In this document: positions 57,445 to 64,000 of the stretch, one piece after another
Position numbering within the stretch: the first letter of the stretch is position 1
Layout: every line of letters starts with the position of its first letter
Assembly (NCBI GenBank): GCA_030427245.1
Contig: JAUHXA010000002.1
Coordinates: forward strand, 124,001-188,000
Length of the DNA: 64,000 nucleotides
DNA from: Bacteroidia bacterium
GTDB lineage: Bacteria; Bacteroidota; Bacteroidia; Chitinophagales; UBA2359
Direction: 5' to 3'
Made by a program: the position numbers and the translations under genes
The notes under the pieces: generated by a model
Told to the model about the DNA's origin: nothing
The model's database searches: none
What the model saw: the letters and a program-made list of their open reading frames with translations, nothing else

Positions 57445-58395
57445 TCAATTCTTAGAATACTGTTTGAAAAAATCCCAGAAGACTTTCACACCTCTCAAAG
57501 AATGATTTTTGCCATTCGGATAGTTGTGCTTCAATCCTTTGACCAAAGAAAAAATAATCAGATTGTCGTTTGCAGGGTTGGTATGATCTTCAAATTTTAG
57601 GCTAAGGTGATGTGGGCGTTGGGTGTCGGTATATTGATTACTTAATTCAAACTTGTTGAGGAAAACGTCAATGTAACCTCTAAAGACCGAATTTTGCATC
57701 AAGTCAGCAGCATTGGCTGGAAGCGGTTGTCCCCCATTCTTTTCAATCACACCGTCGTCCTGATGACCCGACATTAAATAAATGGGAATAAATTCTTGGG
57801 GAGTAGTGGTAATCTGTGACTGCAATCCGCCTGCAACTGCAACGACTGCGGCCAATTCATTCGACAATTCGACTGCCAAACGACTCACAAAACCAGCTCC
57901 ATTCGAAAAACCAGAAGCATAAATACGTCTGTCGTCAATGCTTAAATGGGCTCGTACTTGTGCCAAAATCTCTCGCACAAATAGCACATCGTCTTTTGGA
58001 GTTACGCCTGTACAAACATAGGTTGGCAACTTGCCATCGTTCCATTTGGTAAGGTTCTTTTGTTTTCCATCGCTGTCTATATAGCAGTATTTCAAGGCAG
58101 TAGGAAAAATGCTGATAAAGCCTTCTCTTTCACCTTTTTCTTTCCATCCCGAAATATTGTAGAATTTTTCGCCTGTTCCACTCGTGCCGTGAAACATGAA
58201 TACAACAGGTACTTTTTCTTTGTCAGTATAGCTTTGTGGAACAGAAACGATGAAATGTCGTTTGGCATTTTCTACTTCAATGGTGACATCGTTTCGGCCT
58301 GTTTTCCAAGATTGAGAAGCCGCAGTTGTTTGGCTTTGAAGTGCTTGTGTGAACAATGTGAGGGTTAGGAGGATAATGATGTTTAGTGCTTTCAT
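57445..58395 (-). CDS. Secreted PHB-depolymerase/LpqC-type esterase (ORF extends to 58554)
   Basis: VPVVFMFHGTSGTGEKFYNISGWKEKGEREGFISIFPTA; RIYASGFSNGAGFVSRLAVEL (GxSxG). Confidence 0.87.
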   Translation of the reverse strand: MKALNIIILLTLTLFTQALQSQTTAASQSWKTGRNDVTIEVENAKRHFIVSVPQSYTDKEKVPVVFMFHGTSGTGEKFYNISGWKEKGEREGFISIFPTALKYCYIDSDGKQKNLTKWNDGKLPTYVCTGVTPKDDVLFVREILAQVRAHLSIDDRRIYASGFSNGAGFVSRLAVELSNELAAVVAVAGGLQSQITTTPQEFIPIYLMSGHQDDGVIEKNGGQPLPANAADLMQNSVFRGYIDVFLNKFELSNQYTDTQRPHHLSLKFEDHTNPANDNLIIFSLVKGLKHNYPNGKNHSLRGVKVFWDFFKQYSKN

Positions 58396-58642
58396 TTTTT
58401 TGAGGTTTAAAGGTTTTGAAAAATCTAAAAGTTGTTTTCCATTTAGACGAATGACTTTTGGGCTTTTTGAAAATAGTCTTTCTAAAAAGGAGTAATTTTG
58501 TGGCATATAGGTCACCACAGCCTTGAACAGGAAGGTATAATCGAAAAGAAGCACACTTTATTTATATTAATATTACATACTCTGCGCTGCATAAGATTCC
58601 TTTCAATTAATTTTTCCTGTTCAAGGGTTTTATTCAAATAAG

Positions 58643-59677
58643 ATGCTCTACAAAACTATTCTCCGCAAAATTCTCTTTCTACTTCCTCCTGAAAAAGCCC
58701 ACACTTTTACGCTTTTCTCCTTTGAAGTATTGCTAAAAATCCCCTTTCTTCAAAGGCTTCTAAAATCTTACTATACAGTCAAAAACCCCAAATTGCAGCG
58801 GCAATTATTTGGCTTGACCTTTCCGAATCCGATAGGTTTGGCGGCAGGTTTTGACAAGGACGGAAAGCACATTGAAGCGATGGAATGTTTGGGTTTTGGC
58901 TTTATTGAAGTGGGAACGACTACGCCTTTGCCGCAATCGGGTAATCCTGCACCTCGTTTGTTTCGCTTATCTAAAGATGAAGGTTTGATCAATCGAATGG
59001 GCTTCAACAATGAAGGAGTTGTGGCATTGAAGAAACGGCTGCAAAAGCGGAAATCAAACATCATCATTGGCGGCAACATCGGCAAAAACAAAGTCACCCC
59101 CAATGAAGAAGCTATTACAGATTACGAAAAATGCTTTGAAGCCTTATTTGAAGTGGTGGATTATTTTGTGGTCAATGTGAGTTCTCCGAATACGCCCAAT
59201 CTTCGGGCATTGCAGGACAGAAAACCACTGACCGAATTATTGCAGCACCTTCAAGACCTCAATAGTCAAAAGCCGAAACGCAAACCGATTTTGTTGAAGA
59301 TTGCGCCCGATTTGACCAACGAACAGTTGGACGATATTATTGACATTGTGGCGATTACGAAAATTGATGGGGTGATTGCAACCAATACAACGATTGAGAG
59401 ACAGGGATTGAAGGCAAAAAAGGAAAAAATTGAAGCGATAGGAAATGGAGGATTGAGTGGACGACCTTTGACGAATCGTTCTACGGAGGTGATTCGTTAT
59501 TTGTCAAAAAAATCAAATCGTGCTTTTCCGATTATTGGCGTTGGAGGTATTTATACGCCGCAAGATGCGATCGAGAAATTGGAGGCGGGAGCGAGTTTAT
59601 TGCAGGTTTATACGGGGCTGATTTATGAAGGACCAGGGATGGTTCAAAAAATCAATAGAGAAATTTCAAAAGGATAG
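58643..59677 (+). CDS. pyrD: Dihydroorotate dehydrogenase (quinone)
   Basis: [84 protein letters not shown]. Confidence 0.97.
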   Translation: MLYKTILRKILFLLPPEKAHTFTLFSFEVLLKIPFLQRLLKSYYTVKNPKLQRQLFGLTFPNPIGLAAGFDKDGKHIEAMECLGFGFIEVGTTTPLPQSGNPAPRLFRLSKDEGLINRMGFNNEGVVALKKRLQKRKSNIIIGGNIGKNKVTPNEEAITDYEKCFEALFEVVDYFVVNVSSPNTPNLRALQDRKPLTELLQHLQDLNSQKPKRKPILLKIAPDLTNEQLDDIIDIVAITKIDGVIATNTTIERQGLKAKKEKIEAIGNGGLSGRPLTNRSTEVIRYLSKKSNRAFPIIGVGGIYTPQDAIEKLEAGASLLQVYTGLIYEGPGMVQKINREISKG

Positions 59678-59837
59678 TTTTAGCTTCAAATCGCACCTCA
59701 AAAATCATGTAATCCTACATCGAAAATCTACCCTCGTACAATCTGGATTTAAGATGTATGAATTTTGGTTTGGCGGTTGGAGAAAAGCCCAAGTCCAAAC
59801 ACGTTTTACATTTGAACTTGAGCCTTAAAGTTAAATT

Positions 59838-61970
59838 TTACTCCGTCTTTTCTTCCTTTTCTTCTACTTCCTCATCCCCCGAACCATCATCTATCGGTTC
59901 TGCATCATAATACTCCGTATCCTTGTCCGCCATATTCATCAAATGCCCCAACTGCTTCATGGTCTGCTCATTGGCTTCTGGTGATTGACCATCTTGACTC
60001 ACGGATTTACTTTTTTTTTGAGGGTCAAAAACCAATATACGTTCCACTGTTTCTTTGACAGGTGGCACATCCTCTTCGGTGAGGGTCATCAATATTTCTT
60101 TGGTCAAAGGCGCAATCTTTACCAAGCGATTTGCTTGACGTTCAACACATTCGCCAAATAGATTTCGAGCTACCCTTGCGTTACCAAACGATGAATTGCG
60201 TTTTTCGTAGAGTTCCTCAAAAATAAACATCAACTTTTCTTCGCCATCTTCTGACACGGTGAAGTCCGCTTTGTTAGCAAAAATATTGAAGATGTCCATC
60301 AGTTCTTGTGGTTTATAATGGTCGAACTTGTAGTAGCGATTGAAGCGAGACTGGAAACCTGGATTGGATTTGATAAAGTCCTCCATTTCATCAGGATAAC
60401 CTGCCACAATAACCACCAAACGTTTGCGGTAATCCTCCATACGTTTCAACAAAGCTTCAACAGCTTCCGAGCCAAAATCACGTTTGTCTCCTCCACCTCT
60501 TGCCAGTGCATAAGCTTCGTCAATAAACAAAACTCCATCCAAAGCAGCCTTGACCACTTCATCAACCTTCAATGCGGTCTGTCCAATATATCCTGCCACC
60601 AAACCTGCTCTATCGGTTTCGACCAAATGCCCTCGCTCCAAAATTTCCAGATGTTTGAAGATGCGAGAAATCAATCGTGCAATCGTGGTTTTACCTGTAC
60701 CTGGAGGGCCCATAAAGACCATGTGTAAACCTCGGCTTGAACTTGCCAATCCTTTTTCTTCTCTGAGTTTTTGGATTTTGAGGAAGTTAATCAGCGTTTT
60801 GATTTCTTCCTTGATGTTTCGCAAACCAATCAATTCGTTCAATTCAGCAATCACATCATCCAAAGATTCGTCTTCGTCCACCTCTACTTGTTTGACATTG
60901 GGAATCGCTTTTTTGGGCTCCTGCGACATTTTCACAATCTTCTGCAATATCTTTTCCTCTTCTTTGCTGACCTTGCCATCCGCCTTCACAATGATGGACG
61001 CAAATCGGTACAAATGACTTGATACTTCTTCAAAGAGTTCATGCCCCAATTTGGACAATATTACAGGAAGTAACATTTCATTCGGAAACTGACCTTTGAC
61101 ATTGAAGATTTTGAAGTCTTGAAGGAGTTGGATTTTTTCGCCAAAGTTGGGATTTTGAAGCATATCATTGATACGGCTTAACTTAATCGCCTCGCCCATA
61201 TCTCCTTTTCCCAACAATCTCTCATACATATACACCAATGCAAACTGTACTCTGCGAGAATTGACCGATTCAACTGCCGTGCAAAGGTTGTAAATTCGGA
61301 TGATGTCTTGCACAAACAACTCTTTTGTATCAGGGTCATTGACAATGATATCGGAGTCGTTTGCCATTTTGCGAATCGTTTCCTTAAATACCTTGTCCTT
61401 GTCCAATCGCTTGCAGATATCGAGATAGATTTCGCCTTCGTGCCGCAACATCTGCAAATAAGAATCATCTACAATGTCTTGCTCTATTGCTTGTTCGGGC
61501 GAGACTTTATCTTTTGGAGCCGCACCTCCGCTTTCTTTGTATTCTTTTACCTTCTCGCTTTTGCCAAATATCACGATATTTAAATTGCTTTCTTCGTCAT
61601 AGGCTGCAATTGCCAAAAACAGCTTTTGCAGCTTTTCTTTCATATCGTCCTTCAAATCCAAAAGCGGCAATTTCAAACTACCCGATTCGTCAAACAATTT
61701 GTGAATATCGTCAATAGATAGGTAGCCCTTATTGAAGTGTATATTGCTATCGGTCAGTATAAAACCACCATTTGTCGTTCCCAAATTGTTGTCGTAAAAC
61801 AAAAATATTTCTTCTCTTGCCAAGTTCAATCCTGGGAACTGCTGCGACATTCGTATAATAGCGAGTGGAGGAACTTTTCCTACTGTATAAAAGCGATTGA
61901 CCTGCAATTCATCTTTATTGAAGTGGTCAGCTATCAGTTTTTCGATTTGATTCGAAGGTATTTTTGCCAT
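59838..61970 (-). CDS. CbxX/CfqX (SpoVK-like) AAA+ ATPase with upstream TerB-like region
   Basis: LHMVFMGPPGTGKTTIARLISRIFKHLEILERGHLVETDRAGLVAGYIGQTALKVDEVVKAALDGVLFIDEAYALA; ASIIVKADGKVSKEEEKILQKI TerB-like. Confidence 0.9.
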   Translation of the reverse strand: MAKIPSNQIEKLIADHFNKDELQVNRFYTVGKVPPLAIIRMSQQFPGLNLAREEIFLFYDNNLGTTNGGFILTDSNIHFNKGYLSIDDIHKLFDESGSLKLPLLDLKDDMKEKLQKLFLAIAAYDEESNLNIVIFGKSEKVKEYKESGGAAPKDKVSPEQAIEQDIVDDSYLQMLRHEGEIYLDICKRLDKDKVFKETIRKMANDSDIIVNDPDTKELFVQDIIRIYNLCTAVESVNSRRVQFALVYMYERLLGKGDMGEAIKLSRINDMLQNPNFGEKIQLLQDFKIFNVKGQFPNEMLLPVILSKLGHELFEEVSSHLYRFASIIVKADGKVSKEEEKILQKIVKMSQEPKKAIPNVKQVEVDEDESLDDVIAELNELIGLRNIKEEIKTLINFLKIQKLREEKGLASSSRGLHMVFMGPPGTGKTTIARLISRIFKHLEILERGHLVETDRAGLVAGYIGQTALKVDEVVKAALDGVLFIDEAYALARGGGDKRDFGSEAVEALLKRMEDYRKRLVVIVAGYPDEMEDFIKSNPGFQSRFNRYYKFDHYKPQELMDIFNIFANKADFTVSEDGEEKLMFIFEELYEKRNSSFGNARVARNLFGECVERQANRLVKIAPLTKEILMTLTEEDVPPVKETVERILVFDPQKKSKSVSQDGQSPEANEQTMKQLGHLMNMADKDTEYYDAEPIDDGSGDEEVEEKEEKTE

Positions 61971-62231
61971 AGTTGGTATTTTTTTTCTACCTACAAATCT
62001 ACTAAGGAATGGTAAATGATGTAGGGTAATTGCTTATTTTTTTGTGGAATAAGTAGTAAATCAAAATAAAAATAAGAACGAAAACGAAAGCACTATTAAT
62101 ATTCAGTTAATTACAAAATTTCTTTACTGCAATAAATAAGACTCCCTATTCAATATTTTTTTTGATGTCATTCATGAAGTCTTTGAAAGTTTTTGCGTTC
62201 AAATAGGTAGTGATGAATAAAATGTGTAAAT

Positions 62232-63104
62232 TTGAATTACACTAAATCAAAAATCATGTTTGATTTTTTTCAAAAACTCCTCGATCAACTTACCTCAAAT
62301 AAGGGTAAAGATAAAGCAAAATCTGACCCAAAAGAGCTTTTGGACAATCTTCAACCCCAAATTGAAGCCGTTTCTGCAAACTGTATTCGCATCAAAACCC
62401 ACATCTCTACAACACTCAAATTAGAAAACAGCAAATTTGGTGGATTGCCTTTTTTTCCTATTAGCCAGCCTTTTCCTACAAGTACGGATGGAAAGCCTAT
62501 GCGTTTATTGGCACAGTTGAATTTCGGGGAAATTCCTTATTTGTCGCCTTATCCATCAGAGGGGTTACTACAGTTTTACATTGCAGAAGAAGACGACCTA
62601 CATGGTTTGGACTTTGACCACCCTACAAAGCAAGAAAATTGGCGAGTCTTGTTTTTTGATACGCTTGATTTTGAAGCTCGTAAGGACTTAGCAGACCTGT
62701 ATCCGAATGATTGGAAATACGCTCCTTTGCAGAAAACTCCTTTGGGTTTGGAGTTTGAAGTGTTGAAAGACTACCCTAGTTTTCCTGCGCTGGAATACGA
62801 GCGTGGTGTTCAACCCATTTTTGAGCAAATTACAGATGAGGATGCCAAAGATTTGGTGGAGGATTTATACATTGGTAGTGAACGAGGTATGGGACATAAA
62901 ATAGGTGGTTTTCCGTACTACACTCAAGCCGAAGTACGAAGCTATCATGAAGATTTACACGATTACCAACTTCTCTTACAGATAGATTCTGAAGGTGAAA
63001 AAATCATGTGGGGCGATGTTGGAGTGGCGAACTTTTTTATGCGATATGAAGATTTGGTGAAGCGAGATTTTAGCAAGGTGCTGTATAATTGGGATTGTCA
63101 TTGA
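62232..63104 (+). CDS. DUF1963 (YwqG-like) protein
   Basis: FGGLPFFPISQPFPTSTDGKPMRLLAQLNFGEIPYLSPYPSEGLLQFYIAEEDDLHGLDF; MGHKIGGFPYYTQ. Confidence 0.87.
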   Translation: MNYTKSKIMFDFFQKLLDQLTSNKGKDKAKSDPKELLDNLQPQIEAVSANCIRIKTHISTTLKLENSKFGGLPFFPISQPFPTSTDGKPMRLLAQLNFGEIPYLSPYPSEGLLQFYIAEEDDLHGLDFDHPTKQENWRVLFFDTLDFEARKDLADLYPNDWKYAPLQKTPLGLEFEVLKDYPSFPALEYERGVQPIFEQITDEDAKDLVEDLYIGSERGMGHKIGGFPYYTQAEVRSYHEDLHDYQLLLQIDSEGEKIMWGDVGVANFFMRYEDLVKRDFSKVLYNWDCH

Positions 63105-63116
63105 CAAGAATATTTA

Positions 63117-63980
63117 TCAAACATCCCCAAACTTCTCCAAGTTCAATCCAAATTCTCGTTGCAGTTCCCGATTTCCTTCTCCACATCTCTCTTCAATTTG
63201 AACTGCAATCCTTTTGGGGACAAATGGTTTGTTTTTAAACAATTTGGAAAAAATCACTGGGTCAATTTTGCTTTGAAGCACATTACGAAATTTCCAAGTA
63301 GTGATTTTGTTGGACAACAGGTTCGACGGGCGATAGTGATTGAAGGTGAAATGATTAATGATTCTCAACAGTTTGATAGAGGTAGAAGAAAGAGAACGGT
63401 TGGTTGTTAATGTCGGTACTTCTTTTATTTGTTCAACTTCCAAAAAGTCGCAAAGTTGCTTGATAACCACAGTTTGATTGGTTTTCAATTCTTCTTGAAG
63501 GAAAACGAGTACATTTTCTTTTCCGAAAAGCTTGACATATTGAGCGATTAAGGAATGATAATCAAGATAAGACCAACGAAACAAACTATACTTTTCTTCA
63601 AAAAAATCGTTCGGTTTCAGTACGCCTCCTTGTTGAATGTATTGCCGATAAATCGACTCCAACATTTGCCCTTGATTCTTGATAGAGACGACAATTTTTT
63701 TGAAGCCTATGTCTGCCAACCTTTGAGCAATTTCGACATTGTAAGTGCCTATGCCCATTTTCCCAACCAATGCTTCGTAAGAATAAAGTGCCTTTTCGCT
63801 ATTGTCTAATTGTTCGATAAAAGGTTTGGCATCAAACTCTAAAGTCGTTTGAGAGACAAGAGGCTTGAAGTATTTGGCACAAGTCTCATAATTGTAGTAC
63901 TTCAAGCCTCTTATTTTTGGGAAAACATTTTTTTGAAGAAACGTTGTTCCTGTTTTGTGGTATCCGATGTGTACTATCAT
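63117..63980 (-). CDS. Sulfotransferase-like protein
   Basis: MIVHIGYHKTGTTFLQKNVFPKIRGLKYYNYE (PAPS-loop-like HxGyhKTGTT). Confidence 0.82.
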   Translation of the reverse strand: MIVHIGYHKTGTTFLQKNVFPKIRGLKYYNYETCAKYFKPLVSQTTLEFDAKPFIEQLDNSEKALYSYEALVGKMGIGTYNVEIAQRLADIGFKKIVVSIKNQGQMLESIYRQYIQQGGVLKPNDFFEEKYSLFRWSYLDYHSLIAQYVKLFGKENVLVFLQEELKTNQTVVIKQLCDFLEVEQIKEVPTLTTNRSLSSTSIKLLRIINHFTFNHYRPSNLLSNKITTWKFRNVLQSKIDPVIFSKLFKNKPFVPKRIAVQIEERCGEGNRELQREFGLNLEKFGDV

Positions 63981-64000
63981 TTGTTATTCTACGATAAATT

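Noticed and set aside
1-64000. Numerous ORFs antisense to strong genes in the track (e.g. 9102-9449 -, 34574-35068 +, 60306-60728 +)
   Set aside because: They shadow well-supported coding sequences, have low-complexity or shifted-codon composition and no recognisable motifs.
1-64000. tRNA, rRNA, prophage or CRISPR-Cas genes
   Set aside because: None recognised by eye on either strand; a tRNAscan/Infernal run would be needed to exclude small RNAs formally.

Overview
The composition and gene content suggest a chromosomal segment of a Bacteroidota bacterium (T9SS-type C-terminal sorting tails, Saprospiria-like gene set; taxonomy is inferred). About 40 genes are supportable. Housekeeping or ordinary genes include queE, a fused 2-oxoacid dehydrogenase E1 alpha/beta, trxB, a HutH-type ammonia-lyase, cmk, a GH3 glucosidase, cls, topB, ung, an acyl-CoA dehydrogenase, dacB/PBP4, pyrD, an aldehyde dehydrogenase and several secreted T9SS cargo proteins. 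The most interesting parts are these. (1) 1.9-11.1 kb holds a TPR-CHAT protease-like protein, two secreted multidomain proteins (RICIN-like plus three Cys modules; PLAT plus putative beta-rich/pore-former-like core plus Cys module plus fascin-like beta-trefoil) with near-duplicate upstream regions, an unusual sigma-70-like protein, and a zinc-finger anti-sigma-like protein. The segment is peppered with 33-nt palindromes surrounding a dead RAYT transposase gene. (2) A 99-121 bp MITE-like element is present in three copies, each with a 3-bp target duplication. One copy duplicates the stop codon of a gene. (3) A ~105 bp leader repeat ends exactly on start codons. (4) An accessory stretch (16.5-31 kb) carries an AAA ATPase + PIN-like pair, a decayed Septu-like ATPase/HNH pair, a GNAT-like + HTH overlapping pair and a DinB remnant. 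(5) A tandem duplication of a small secreted PKD-like gene. No rRNA, tRNA, CRISPR array or prophage was recognised by eye. All family assignments come from reading motifs, without database searches.
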